A stretch of 64,000 nucleotides of DNA from Turnera subulata (GCA_028386065.3 JAKUCV010005750.1:250944-314943), one strand, 5' to 3'; positions 1 to 11,000 are shown, numbered from the stretch's first letter. Made by a program: numbers and translations. Notes: generated by a model from the letters alone, not told the origin.

Positions 1-360
1 TCCTTGTTTATGCCTTGATGATCATTAGTGGAGATTGAAATTCTGAGTCAGCTTATGAGATAGATGTTTTTGGCCTTGGTACTTAATTCAATATATTGGC
101 ATAAGAAGCTTTGATGGTTGAGTGCTTACTTACTGTTTTCTTTTGATCATTTTTTATCTGCTAACTTTGCTGAATTAGAGCTGATGACTTTTCTTTTAAA
201 ATAATATACAAGATATTGAGCAGTAAGCACCACCGCGGGCATGACAGGTGCTCTTGATGTGAGAAAGCACTTGTAATTTCCTGCAGCATCATTTTCTCTG
301 TATCCTGATTCGTCTTTTTTGCTTGAGGACAAGCAAAGGTTCAAGTTTGGGGGAATTTAA
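1..360 (+). mobile_element. 3' internal end of an LTR retrotransposon (runs off the left edge)
   Basis: No usable reading frame is present. The stretch at about 321-360 (a 'cttgaggacaagcaa' motif followed by a G-run in 'gtttgggggaattta') is the kind of polypurine-tract context seen just upstream of the 3' LTR in many plant Ty3/gypsy and related non-autonomous elements. It is followed at once by a TG-starting LTR at 361. The protein-coding part, if any, lies before the window, so autonomy cannot be judged. Confidence 0.6.
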
Positions 361-1702
361 TGTTCATGAAATTACATATATTTTACAGCGTACACTGTCG
401 TCTTTTGGCCTTGCATTCATCGATAATTGATGCATTTAGGAATCAAACCACTTCATTTTCAGTCAAAACTATCTTTCCTCATCCTTAGTTGCTTTCAGGT
501 GCAATTTGGCGCAATTTGAAGCTTATTTGCCAATTTTTGGTTCAGCAACACCACTGCCTGTAGAAATGGACCTGTTTGTAAGCAGCGCCACTGTCGATAA
601 GGAACTCTAACTCAGGGTTTATTTTTGGACGATTTGCACCAACAATCTAGGAGAATCAGGAGGATGCATGTGGACACTCCTTCTTTGGCAAGAAGTCTAT
701 TTTTGCCGCTTTTATGAAGCTTACTTATTCTCCAAGACTTAGGGTTTTAATTGAAGACTTGAGCATATAAATAGAGAAGAGACAAAACCCTAGAGTACAC
801 ATTGGCTACTGCATCAAAGTCAGCAAGAAGAATTCTGAAGGCTGAAGAAAAGTGATAGTTTTTATGTTTTTACTGTAAGCATGTCGTCGACGCTATTATT
901 GTTGTTTTTATCTCTCTTCATGAACTAATTCTTCTATCTAAGTTTAAGGGATGTAGCTACAGATTTGATGTTTAATTTATGATTCATGTTTCTGGTTCCT
1001 ATATTTCATTTACGCCTTGATTTGATATAGAGAGCTTCATAGTGTCTGCGGCCTGATGACCCTCAAACACTTTCTTAGACGCCTAAGTGATGCACCTAAC
1101 GGAGAAACTATGAACTCAGACTGTTCTATATCAAGCCTCTGCCTTACCAATTATCGAAAGAGATTTTTAGGATAGTTGAGGATAACAGCGCCTGGCACAG
1201 CGGCACTGCGCCTTAGGGAAGAGCTTCACTAACGAAAGCAGGTTCTTTTAGAACTAGGGTAGGTTTTTCTAGAACTAGGGTAGGTTTATATCTACACGTG
1301 ATAGTAGTTATAAACACTTTAGGTCAGGTAGCCCTTCAAGGTAGGCGAATTAAAGCACCAGAATATTGAGTTGTAGTTTGACAGCGACGCTATAGTGAAC
1401 CCCGGACAACCTAGGTCTCCATCCACTGAGTTTTCTACCTAATCCACACCCAACCTTCTATTCTCTGATCTTTTTGCTTGATAATTCTTTTTACAATTTC
1501 ACTCTCCTTTATTTCTTGCTATTTACTTTATTTGTCTTTTATATTTTGAATCTTTGTTCTCATATCACTATTGGTTATTTACTTTTATTGTTTTAAGTCT
1601 AATTGATCGAGAGCCTAAGGTCAGTATTGTTTCGCAGTCCCTGTGATTCGACCTTGTTTACTACAGCAACGCTGTGCACTTGCAGTCAGTTTTGCACGAA
1701 CA
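361..1702 (+). repeat. 3' LTR of the left-edge retrotransposon
   Basis: It starts TGTTC directly after the polypurine tract and ends GAACA, giving a 5-bp inverted terminus. The length is 1342 bp. A TATA-like 'catataaatagagaag' lies near 763, and the stretch near 1640 ('ccctgtgattcgacc') resembles a motif common near the 3' end of plant gypsy LTRs. The matching 5' LTR is outside the window, so the borders rest on the terminal signals only. Confidence 0.6.
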
Positions 1703-1861
1703 TTAGGGTTTTGAATACCCTATCCCATAACTAAGTCTTCGTTTACCTTAGGGTACATAATAGGATTTTATACACCATCTCTCACTACTAAGTTTTTGTT
1801 TGCCTTAGGATACAGGTTAGGGTTTTGTACATCCTATCTCATGAATGAGTTCCTATTAACC
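1703..1861. repeat. 57-bp tandem repeat, about 2.8 copies
   Basis: Units start at 1703, 1760 and 1817. Each begins with a 'ttagggtttt'-like motif and contains 'aagt(c/t)tt(c/t)gttt(a/g)ccttagg'; the third copy decays after about 45 bp. The array abuts the end of the preceding LTR. It is not coding and is not a telomeric array, since the TTAGGG-like words occur only once per 57 bp. Confidence 0.7.
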
Positions 1862-1972
1862 GCCATCATCACTTACGACATATGTGAATTACAAATTTGA
1901 GTGTTCTTTTTTTTGTGTTGGCTCGCCCTTATTCCCTTATAGTCTACTAGGACCACAAGATGTTTCGTGAAC

Positions 1973-1977
1973 TAATT
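1973..1977. repeat. Target-site duplication of copia element, left copy (TAATT)
   Basis: TAATT directly precedes the TGTTA start of the 5' LTR and is repeated at 6756-6760 after the 3' LTR. The LTR 3' end is not a canonical CA, so the right border, and with it the duplication, is likely rather than certain. Confidence 0.5.
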
Positions 1978-2185
1978 TGTTAATGTATGATAATTATGAT
2001 CCTGTAACATAGAGTAGTTATCTTATCTCCTTGCTCACTAGCAGTGCTAGAGTTCTATTATATGTATGTCTCACACTTGTATATATCTCCAATTGTATCT
2101 GATTACTATATAATGACATGCCTAGGCTATGCATCTGTAGCTAATTTACATCATGTTAAGTGTTTCTGTAGGTTACTTTATTATA
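1978..2185 (+). repeat. 5' LTR of the copia element
   Basis: Begins TGTTA and aligns through most of its length with 6572-6755 (for example 'gtagttatcttatctcc' and 'gtgtttctgtaggtt'). It carries about 25 extra bases near 2120-2150 that are absent from the 3' LTR. The LTRs differ at many positions, so the insertion is old. Confidence 0.8.
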
Positions 2186-2199
2186 TGGTAGCGGAGCCA
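2186..2199 (+). other. Primer binding site of the copia element
   Basis: TGGTAGCGGAGCCA directly follows the 5' LTR. It resembles the usual plant copia primer site TGGTATCAGAGC, complementary to the 3' end of initiator methionine tRNA. The same variant 12-mer occurs in two other elements in this window. Confidence 0.75.
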
Positions 2200-2257
2200 T
2201 CTACCTAACTGCTTTCCTTTAATCTTAAAATTCTTATTTCTGATTGTTGAGTACTCA

Positions 2258-3300
2258 TGGCCGCTAATCCACCACCTTCTTCTGGATCCATTACCTCTGG
2301 ATCTAAAAACAAAAAATCCTGCCACCATTGTTGCTGATCCACCAGCGATTATTGTGCAGCCGTTAACTAATTCCCATCACTCCATTTCTATTAAGCTTTC
2401 TCACAATAACTATGTTTTTTTACGTGCTCAAATTGTGCCCTAATTGGCAGGTCAGGGTGTTCTGGGCTATGTCACAGGGACCATTCCCTGTCCCTCTCCA
2501 ACGTTGCTTGATGATGCGAGTGTTGCACAACCGTACCCTGACTACGGGTGGTGGACACAATAGGACGAGGCTATCCTGTGTAGGATCAACTCTTCTCTTG
2601 CCATGGAGGTCTTCCCAACGGTTGTGGGCAAACAGACCTCTAAGGAAGCCTGGGAGGCATTAGAGACTTCTCTTGCAGCGTCAAACCAAGCACAGCGAAT
2701 GGCCATTCATTCCGCCCTTCAGCAGACCAGTTAGTTACCCGAAGAACCTGTTATGCAGTATCTTAATCGAGTCAAGAGGCTCTCGGACGAGCTTGCTGCT
2801 AGTGGTCAGACCATGACACCGACTGATTTCCAGATAAGTTTGATTCGAGGTTTACAACCCGATCTTAAAACTTTTGCTACAACTGTAACTGCTCGTCCAG
2901 AGCCTCTTTCATTTATAGAGTTGCAAGGGGCTCTTATGAGTTATGAGTTCCTCAATAATGATCCACTGAAATCTCTTGTGCTTGATCCAACTGCCTATTC
3001 TGACCAATAACGAGATCAAGTTGTTGTTGCTGCTGCTTCTTCTCTTTAAGTTGTCCAGAAACAATTTCCTTCCTCGTCCAATCGTGGTGGTCGTGGATGG
3101 AGAGGAGGTCGGGGCCGTGGAAATGGTAATCGCAATTATTCTCCTCAGAACTATAGTTCAAGATCTTTTCGATCACAGGACTCCATCCGCCCCCGGTGTC
3201 AAATCTGCAATAAATGGGGCCATATAGCGACAACCTATTATCAGCGTCAGTCCACAGCCTCTGTTAATACTGTCTCTCATCCTTATGCCCCTTATTCCGT
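2258..3300 (+). pseudogene. Copia gag remnant (UBN2 type, CCHC knuckle)
   Basis: The probable start is the ATG at 2258 (MAANPPPSSG...). Recognisable gag sequence includes VGKQTSKEAWEALE around 2620-2665 and the segment 2753-3010 (MQYLNRVKRLSDEL...). Stops and frame changes interrupt it, such as a TAG just before 2753. A zinc knuckle at about 3196-3245 reads CQICNKWGHIATTYY: the first two Cys and the His are present, but the last Cys is Tyr. Gag would normally form the virus-like particle that packages the element RNA; this copy is dead. Confidence 0.75.
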
Positions 3301-6300
3301 CGAACAATGGTTCCCTGATATGGGTGCCAGTCATTATGTGACCCTAGAGCAGCATAATCTTCAACATTATAATGAGTATCCAGCAGTGAGACAGTTCAAG
3401 TTGGCAACGGTCATGAGTTGTCCATTGCGGGTGTAGGTAAATCTTCTCTACCAAAACCTTTTCGATCATTACATATTCATAATATTCTACATGACCCTCA
3501 TATTACAAAAAAAACCCCTTCTTTCTATCAAACAATTTGCAAAGGACAACAACGTATTTTTTTAGTTTCACCCTGATCTGTTTTTTGTAAAGGATCGGGA
3601 CAGTAAGCAAACCCTCCTCACATGCAGGAGTAGTTGTGGACTTTACATCTTCATTCCCTCTTCCTCCTCTAGTAGACCTAAGGCACACTCGGTTACCAAG
3701 GTTGAAGAGGCAAGATGGCACCGCCGGCTCGGACATCCCCATCTCCAACTTCAAAAGAAAAATTTTACTTCATTTAATATTCCTGTTGCGTCAAGTTCTG
3801 TTTCTCAGTCTTCAGTTTTCTGCCCTATAGGCAAGTCCTCTCGTAGTCACCTGTCTTTGTCTGCAAATCAGTCTAATAAACCCTTGGAATTAATTTTTAC
3901 CGATGTTTGGGGTCCTTCCCCCATTTTCTAGCATTGATGGTTCATGTTACTATGTCTTTTTCTTGGATGATTTTAGCAAGAAATTATGGTTTTATTGCAT
4001 TAAAAAGAAATCTGATGTGTATGATATTTTCCTCACTTTTCAAACTCATGTGGGACGGTTTTTTAACACTAAAATCAAGAGTTTCCAGAGTGACTGGGGA
4101 GGAGAATATAGGTCCTTGTATAAATGGTTTAAGAAATGTGGAATACAACATCGAATTCAATGCACACATACACATGAGCAACAAGGCTCTGTGGAACACC
4201 TACACCGCCACATTGTGGAAGCGGATTTAACGTTAATGGCCACTGCTAAAATCCCTTTTCAATACTGGCATTTTGCTCTAGAAACCGTTGTTTTCTTGAT
4301 TAACAAATTGCCAACTCCTGTTCTTCAAAATCGATCTCCCTTTCAAGTTCTTTTTTCTCAGGCTCTAGATTATAATTTTATGTGTGTTTTGGGGTGTCTT
4401 TGCTACCCCTACCTTCGGCCATACAACAAAAATAAGTTTAGTTTTAGATCTTCTCCATGTGTTTTCTTAGGATATAGTAATCATAAGGGGTACAGATGCC
4501 TTGATTTATTGACCAACCATTTTTATATTGCCAGGCATGTCAAATTTTTCGAAAATATTTATCCATACAGTACCAAGACGCAACAATTTGTTCCATCTAT
4601 ACCTTCCACAGATGCATGGGTCTTGGTGCCAATGGATGTCTTTTTCCCTGAATCTGGACCACAGCCGAGTTCTATTGTTTCTCAAACTCATTCTCATGCA
4701 TCAATCCAAACTCCCATTCTTTTTTCTAATTCTCAGCCTATCTCTTCTCCCGCATCTTCCTCATCAATCTCACCCGCAACTCTTACCTCACATAAAACTC
4801 CTACACATACAACCACCTCACAGCCTGCCTCTTGTCGACAATTATTTCCAGAATCCCCACAACTTCCTACCCTAGCAAATTCAACGTCTTCATCTCCAAT
4901 ACAGTCCCTGTCACCAGCCCCCGAACCCTCTTCTCCTCCCAAACGCATGACCTTACGACCAAACCCTAAACCTGTGTCACGCTATTCTCCTTCAAACTAT
5001 CATCTTCAAAAACTACCAACCCAAGAGAATGAACCAAATAGTTTCACAGAGGCCAATAAGCACCGTGATTGTAGGATAGCAATGCAAGACGAGATTAATG
5101 CTTTGTTAAGGAATAACACATGGTCACTGGTACCCTATCATCGTTCCATGAATTTAGTTGGAAACAAGTGTGTATACAGGATTAAAAGGCATGCGGATGG
5201 GACAGTGGAACGCTATAATGCTAGGCTGGTGGCAAAGGGCTTTCATCAGCGAGAAGGAATTGATTTCACAGAGATTTTTAGTCCAGTGGTTAAACCTACC
5301 ACAATTTGAACTGTTCTCAATTATGCAGTTGCCAATAACTGGAAGATTCGGCGACTAGATGTGAGGAATGCATTTCTTCATGTTGTTCTTGAAGAGGAAG
5401 TGTATATGACCCAGTCATAGGGGTTTCAGGCCAAAGATAAACCACATCATGTATGTCACTTACATAAGTCCCTATATGGCCTCAAAGAGGCACCGAGGGC
5501 TTGGTACAAGCGCCTCAGTGATTATCTCCATTCTTTGGGATTCTGCATTTCCAAATCTGATTCCTCACTCATGATCTATCCTCATGCGGGCATGGATGTC
5601 TACATTCTCATATATGTTGATGACATTGTGCTAATAGGCAACAGTTCTGCCTTTATCAGTGAGTTGATCAGGAAACTGAGTATGGAATTTTCCATCCGTG
5701 ACTTGGGGTCTGTAAGCTATTTTCTTGTGATTGAGTTGACACCGAATACTGATGGGAAACTACTCATGCAACGAAAGTGTATCCAAGATCTTCTTGCCAA
5801 ATCAGGGATGCATGATTGCAAAGTGTTACAAACTCCACCTTCCACTAGCAAAAAACTTTCAAAGGTTACTGGGAAAGCCTTTTCTGATCCTACCTTGTAT
5901 AGAAACTTGTCGGGTCCTTACAATACTTAGGACTCGCGCGCCTTGATATTATTTTTACTGTGAATAAAGTGAGTCACTTTCTGCAAGCACCAACGGATGA
6001 ACACTTCCAAGTTGTCAAAGGGATTATACGGTACCTTAAGATGACTATTGATTTTGGGTTACAGTTGTTCAAGCAGACTAGCACCAGTCTATAGATATAT
6101 ACGGATGTTGATTAGGGTGGCAGTCTAGACGATGGCAAGTCTACAGGAGGCTATTCAGTTTATCTTGGCAAGAATCTAATCTCGTGGTCTTCGCGCAAAC
6201 AACGAACAGTCGCACGGTCGTCAACTGAGGCTGAGTATAAAGCCATTGTTGATGGGTCTGCAGAGGTTCTGTGGGTTCATTCTTTGTTAGGAGAGTTGGG

Positions 6301-6560
6301 AATTCCGCACACGACACCTGTACTATGGTGTGACAATATTGACGCCACCTATCTTTCTCATAATCAGATTCAGCACACACGACGAAGCATGTTGCATTAG
6401 ACTACCATTTTGTGCTTGAGCAGGTCACAGCAAAACAAATGCAGATCAAGTTTATCCAAAGTAAGAATCAACTAGCGGATGTGCTCACCAAACCCCTAGC
6501 GCACAAGCGATTTCATAAACTGCGAACCAAACTGAACCTACGTTCCTTACCCCGCTCAGT
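3301..6560 (+). pseudogene. Copia pol remnant (protease, integrase, RT, RNase H)
   Basis: Protease: a changed active site, DMGAS, near 3318 (normally DTGAS). Integrase: GAG-pre-integrase histidines near 3710, then an open stretch 3903-5309 with the catalytic region FTDVWGP, DWGGEY and a glutamate context VEHLHRHIVE. The RT begins near 5090 (LRNNTWSLVP) and is stopped by TGA at 5307-5309, where related proteins usually have an arginine codon. It resumes in other frames with the YVDD motif at 5613-5624. RNase H is visible near 6120-6390 (STEAEYKA), and the C-terminal ADVLTKPLA lies near 6476. At least four lesions are present. Confidence 0.85.
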
Positions 6561-6755
6561 TTGAGGGGGAGTGTTAGCGTATGATAATGATGATCCTGTA
6601 ACCTAGAGTAGTTATCTTATCTCCTCGCTCACTAGCAGTGTTAGAGTTCTATTGTATGTATGTCTCACAGTTTTGTTAGTATATCTCCAACTGTATCTAT
6701 TTGATTACTATATAATGACATCAAGTTAAGTGTTTCTGTAGGTTTCATTTCTATA
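6561..6755 (+). repeat. Polypurine tract and 3' LTR of the copia element
   Basis: The tract 'ttgagggggag' (6561-6571) primes plus-strand synthesis in this family. The LTR follows as TGTTA... at 6572 and ends about 6755, before TAATT at 6756-6760. Confidence 0.75.
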
Positions 6756-6760
6756 TAATT

Positions 6761-7065
6761 CATTAATTCATTAAAATTTGAAAGAAAAAAAAAAGAGGTA
6801 AAAGAGGGAGAGAGATGTCTAATGATTCCTTGGGTGGAGAGCAAGTTAGGATAATTGAGTATATTGTTCTCTTCTTTTTTTGGAATGCTCCCTAGTTAAA
6901 GTAAAACATATGGGATCTATATAGTATTTTTTATATAAAAATAATGAATTAAGTGATACATAGGGATGAGATATTATTTTTTGGTGCTCCTACAATAGGA
7001 GTCCAATAATTAATCACACCTGTCTTCTGCATAAGTGAGAAATGATGATTATTTTTTTTTTTTGA
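6761..7065. other. Intergenic, no gene seen
   Basis: AT-rich sequence with poly-A and poly-T runs. I see no reading frame or RNA gene in it. Confidence 0.6.
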
Positions 7066-7286
7066 GTTTTTTTATCTTGTGTCTTAGGGGCACATGATAA
7101 GCCCTTAAAAATAAAAATAAATTATCACAATTAATGTGATGTGTACCATTCTTATAGTAACTGAAATAACCCTTTGTGATTTGTATAATATAATTAATAA
7201 TAATGAAGGGTTATTTCAGTCACATGAGAATGATACACATTTTTAAAGACTTATCTTGTCCCCTTGGGGCACAAGATAGAAAAACC
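7066..7286. mobile_element. MITE with long imperfect terminal inverted repeats
   Basis: The left end 'gtttttttatcttgtgtc...' and the right end '...ggggcacaagatagaaaaacc' are inverted copies of each other. The pairing continues inward for about 90 bp, including 'ctgaaataaccctt' on both arms. The element is about 221 bp, non-coding, and would fold almost fully back on itself. I could not define a target-site duplication, so the superfamily is open; the G-starting long TIR would fit a Mutator-type MITE. Confidence 0.75.
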
Positions 7287-7934
7287 ATTTTTATAATGGG
7301 CAGAAAATTACACATCCCAACCCTATTAATTTTTCAAGAGTTACGCTGTAACTGGATAGTGATCTGATTACTTATTAACGTCATTGTTGTTGTAGTAAAC
7401 GCAGGTCCACATTAAAGATGCCAAAGACGCTAAGAGACACAAACTAGCTATACTATAGAAGGGCAGTAGCATTAACAACTATCTCTAAATTTATTCCTTG
7501 ATTTTTCCACAAAAGGATTTATTCCAGGTTTGGTTATCTTATTTGCGTTTAGAATTTAATTTTCCTACTTTTCAACTTCTCGTTGCAGTAACGTTGGCGA
7601 ATATACAATTGCTATACAAACAATCGATCTAACATAGCAGATTTGGTTTTTTTTTTGTTTTTGTGTGTCAAAATCTAGCATGTAGGTTAGCACATAGAAT
7701 TCCTGCTTATTTATAGGTGAGCCTTTAGCATTAATATAAGATTCGAGAGGGGAATTAAGTCCAGCCCAAGCTACCTTTCGATATTGAAGGTCGGTTTCGA
7801 TAGTACTATAGTACTTCACTTGATTGAGAAGGATTAAAGCATGTGTTGAGGAATCCTATGATCAGGCATGAACAAAGTTGAAACAAAAGTACATACTCTT
7901 CCAGGAGTCATATCCAACCTCGCGGAAATGGCAG
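7287..7934. other. Intergenic, no gene seen
   Basis: AT-rich sequence. Short open frames here have no family features. Confidence 0.55.
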
Positions 7935-8102
7935 TCTCTATATATACATAAATTGATTTGGCAGTCTCTATATATAGATAAATTGATTTGGCAGTCTATA
8001 AATTTAGTACCACTTTCTTTTCTAAACCATATTAAACTTGCGATGAGTACGATTTGACAAGAAACCATGCAAATCAGAAAAGCGAGTATTGACAGAATTT
8101 TC
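7935..8102 (+). repeat. Left arm of a 2.7-kb-spaced inverted repeat
   Basis: The segment around 'cgatttgacaagaaacca' and its neighbours ('agtctataaattta', 'accatattaaac') reappears in inverted orientation at 10842-10960. Within the arm, 'aaattgatttggcagtct' occurs twice in tandem (about 7950 and 7980). The small LTR element at 8715-10071 lies between the arms, so the inverted structure is probably older than that insertion. It could be the ends of a decayed DNA transposon. Confidence 0.65.
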
Positions 8103-8709
8103 CCTAATTAATGTTGATATATATTTTAATATATTTCAAAAAAATGATTAATGATTTGCCATTCAATTTTAACGTTTACCATTATTCTTTCAAAACCATA
8201 TAATGGTTTTAAATACTAATGCTCTATGAGCCTAGGCCTTTTTGATTTTAAAAGACTATCCCAATCGACTACTGAATTAATCTCTCCTCATGGCTCGATG
8301 CATCACCGTTGTGAGGTGGGACCACCACAAATAGCACAATTTCTATATACCCGCTTCCCCAGGAGTTGAAACCTGGACCTTAGTATTTAAGGAGAATGTT
8401 GTTTCCACTGCAACCAATGCTAATTGGTACTAATACTCTAGGCTTAATTTGCATTGTTTGGTTCTTAATGTATTAAAACGTTGGGCAATTAATCTTTTAA
8501 TTTCAATGCTTTCAATGCTAAATGGGCTGACAAGTTTCTCCAAGGCCATTTCTATCTATTTTGAACGTTGGGAGTTTTCTAGAATTACAAAGAATTTAAT
8601 TTTTCATATTAAATTAAGGTAATAAATATTGAGCATGGAGGTTTAGTTTGGAGCCTATAAATAGAGTTTATGTGTTCTTTGTTGGAGATACCTCAAGAGA
8701 TTTAAGAAG
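8103..8709. other. Intergenic, repeat-derived, no gene seen
   Basis: About 8330-8430 contains a tRNA/SINE-like phrase ('aggagttgaaacctggacc'). About 8650 has a TATA-like 'cctataaatag' followed by CT-rich sequence that continues after the LTR-element insertion at 10077, so the insertion site may itself be an older LTR. No coding sequence is recognised. Confidence 0.45.
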
Positions 8710-8714
8710 ACTAT
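8710..8714. repeat. Target-site duplication ACTAT, left copy
   Basis: ACTAT precedes the TGTTGG start of the left LTR and is repeated exactly at 10072-10076 after the right LTR. A 5-bp duplication is the normal mark of LTR-element integration. Confidence 0.9.
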
Positions 8715-8984
8715 TGTTGGCATGAGTCATCAATACCCACATCAATGCTGATTTCCAAGATTAGGGAAACCATGTCAACGATTGAGTAATTAGCTTCCTG
8801 ATCTTAGCATATTTTGAATTATTTCTCTATTTTTTTTCTCTTTGTTGATTTGAGTAATAATGTCAGATTATCTTCCTTTTATATATGTCTTGTAAACACT
8901 ATAAATAAGAAATCAATGGTATCAGTAGAAAAATCAATGAAATTAGTATTTTTCTCCCACTCTCCCCTTTTAATCCTTGCAACA
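8715..8984 (+). repeat. 5' LTR of the small LTR element
   Basis: Similar throughout to 9786-10071. The right copy has an extra stretch near 9812-9830 ('ggctaaaatcaagctagc') that is missing here. Confidence 0.9.
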
Positions 8985-8996
8985 TGGTAGCGGAGC
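8985..8996 (+). other. Primer binding site TGGTAGCGGAGC
   Basis: Immediately 3' of the left LTR and identical to the 12-mer at the same position in the copia element (2186) and the gag-only element (minus strand, 48203-48192). Confidence 0.8.
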
Positions 8997-9096
8997 AGAA
9001 GATCATGTTCTGAGTTTTTATCAAACGCTTCCGCTGCCGGTGGGTGACATGATCACGTAGTCACCTGCCGGGCTCGTTTTTGTTAAAAAAAAAAAC

Positions 9097-9126
9097 ACAA
9101 ACGCACACACACACACACACACACAA
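9097..9126. repeat. (CA)n microsatellite between poly-A runs
   Basis: An alternating CA run inside the small LTR element, flanked by A-rich tracts. Confidence 0.85.
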
Positions 9127-9332
9127 AAAAAAAACCTTCCAATCAAAAGAAAAAAAAAAATCCAAGACCATTCTCTTCAGGGGGAGTGTTGAACTAAAGA
9201 GAATAGAATGAAGAAAGTGGTGCCAGATATGGTACTACCAGTGCCAAACCTGATATGGCATCACCAGACCCATATTCAAGGAGAGAACCTGATATGGCTT
9301 CAGGAAAACCATATTCAGGGGTGGAGTTGTGG

Positions 9333-9660
9333 TTTTGAGCTTTGTCCTTAAAAGCCTCACAAATAGGTTTCGAGCTTTTTCCTTAAATGCCTCACAAGAT
9401 GTGGTTTCGAGAGCTTTATCCATAAAAGCCTCATTGTTGTTTCGAGCTTTGTCCATAAAAGCATCATGTGGTTTCGCGAGCTTTATCCATAAAAGCCTCA
9501 CTATGGTTTCGAGCTTTGTCCATAAAAGCATCATGTGGTTTCGAGCTTTGTCCATAAAAGCCTCATTGTGGTTTAGAGTTTTTTCCTTAAAAACCAGATT
9601 TGGATTTAGAATTTTTCCTTAAAAATCATAATAGGTTTCTTGCTTTATCCATAAAAGCTT
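9333..9660. repeat. About ten tandem 31-38-bp units inside the small LTR element
   Basis: Each unit has the form 'tttcgagctttgtccataaa' followed by 'agc(c/a)tca' and a short variable spacer ending in 'gg'. Central units are nearly identical; outer units are more diverged ('tttagagttttttcctta'). One strand reads open as MDKARN/FMDKAR-type repeats, and the other as FVHKS/SFIHKS-type repeats. These peptides simply follow the DNA repeat. The array takes up over a third of the interior, between the primer site and the polypurine tract, where a normal element has its genes. Confidence 0.85.
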
Positions 9661-9785
9661 GACTAGCACTAACCGTCGAATCTTATGGGAGAGGAAGCAA
9701 GGTTGGTGACAACAAAAAACGCAACATGACTCATGAACCTGTCAAGTTGGTCATGTTTGTTATCCATGTCCAACTTGAGGGGAAG

Positions 9786-10071
9786 TGTTGGCATGAGCCA
9801 TCAATACCCACATCAAGGCTAAAATCAAGCTAGCATATTTCCAAGATTAAGGGAACCATGTCAACGATTGAGTAATTAGCTCCCTGATCTTAGCATATTT
9901 TGAATTGTTTCTCTATTAGTTTTCTGTTTGTTGATTTGAGTATTAATATCAGATTATCTTCCTTTTATATATGTCTTTGTAAACACTATAAATAAGAGAT
10001 CAATGGTATCAATAGAAAAATCAATGAAATTAGTATTTTTCTCCCGCTCTCCCCTTTTATTCTTTTCAACA
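9786..10071 (+). repeat. 3' LTR of the small LTR element
   Basis: Starts TGTTGGCATGAG directly after the polypurine tract and ends CAACA, followed by the ACTAT duplication (10072-10076). Confidence 0.9.
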
Positions 10072-10076
10072 ACTAT

Positions 10077-10841
10077 TCTATTCCTCTTTCGCTCTCTATT
10101 ATATCGTTAGGTTCTTTGATTTCTCCTATCTCGTTTTTTAGGTTGCTGGGTTTTTTATAATATTCTTGGTAGTTTCTGAGGTTCTAGCGTTAGAAGCAGA
10201 AGAACCTGTTGAATCATGGGGGAACTTTGCCATAGGAAAATATTCCATTATGTGTTATGTTCCTAAATTTTTACAATAATTAATTAACAAGTATAAAAAT
10301 TATTTTTTACCGACCTATAAATTACTGGTATGACAAGAATTGAATTTTTATATTGTTTTATAATACTAATAATGGGATTCCTAACCCTACTAGAAAACAA
10401 TATAACATAATGATTAGTATCCTATTCAAAAACTAATTTTAAATAATATGTTTCTATATCCATAATGTGTAAGCCTATTTTATTCGCTACAATTCATAAT
10501 ACTCTGAGAATTTGTACAATTTTACAGGCTATATATATCGTCTCTATGTGGTCTCGCATGCTCTTGAAGTATCTCGTTCATTATTCATACGTTCCGGCAA
10601 TATATATTCCATCAAAATAATAGGGTATGTAGGCTTTTTTCCAGCAAACAATTTGTTTTTTATTGGATCGCTGATGACTTTGCTGTCGTAATCTTTTTAT
10701 TATTTTTGGTATAATTTGTTGTTTTGTTTTTTTGATGCAAGGTATAATTTGTTGCTGTATTTATGGTACATTTTTACTGCTGTAATCTATGCATTTTGTT
10801 TTTTAGGAAATCCATGTGTATATTTATTAATTAAGTAGGGG
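10077..10841. other. Intergenic, no gene seen
   Basis: CT-rich at first, probably the continuation of the sequence into which the LTR element jumped, then AT-rich. No coding or RNA feature is recognised. Confidence 0.5.
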
Positions 10842-11000
10842 CAATTTTGTCAATGCTGGCTTTTCTGGTTTGCTTGGTTTCTTGTCAAATCATACTCAGT
10901 TTAATATGGTTCAAGAAAATCTTACTAAATTTATAGACTCCCACCCAAATCTACATATATAGATAATTAGGTTTGGGAATCTCCGCTAGGGTGGGTGACT
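10842..11000 (-). repeat. Right arm of the inverted repeat
   Basis: Inverted copy of 7935-8102: 'ggtttcttgtcaaatcatac' at about 10878 is the reverse complement of the left-arm motif, and 'taaatttatagact' matches the left 'agtctataaattta'. A third, direct copy of the 'gatttgacaagaaac' motif follows at about 11015. Confidence 0.65.

Larger units (their letters stand above)
1978..6755 (+). mobile_element. Ty1/copia LTR retrotransposon, complete structure, inactivated
   Basis: The element is about 4.8 kb, with short LTRs (1978-2185 and 6572-6755), a primer binding site at 2186, a polypurine tract at 6561-6571 and the copia order gag, protease, integrase, reverse transcriptase, RNase H. The order integrase before RT is what defines Ty1/copia. 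All domains are recognisable, but the frame is broken by several stops and frameshifts. Short LTRs together with UBN2-type gag would fit the Ale/Retrofit lineage, which is an inference. It cannot make its own proteins. Confidence 0.9.
8715..10071 (+). mobile_element. Small non-autonomous LTR retrotransposon (TRIM-like, 1357 bp)
   Basis: Two LTRs (8715-8984, 270 bp; 9786-10071, 286 bp) begin TGTTGG and end CAACA or CAACA-like. They flank an 801-bp interior that codes for nothing recognisable. A primer binding site TGGTAGCGGAGC follows the left LTR at 8985, and a polypurine tract 'cttgaggggaag' precedes the right LTR at 9774-9785. A 5-bp ACTAT duplication surrounds the whole. It would depend on the proteins of another element. 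It is larger than a classical TRIM (usually under about 540 bp) and far smaller than a LARD. Confidence 0.92.

Noticed and set aside
9235..9622. Two overlapping repeat-peptide frames (106 and 97 residues, opposite strands)
   Set aside because: They follow from the DNA tandem array and have no independent support.
9333..9660. CRISPR-like spacing of repeats
   Set aside because: Units are continuous with almost no unique spacers and are diverged; the host is a plant and the array sits inside an LTR element.
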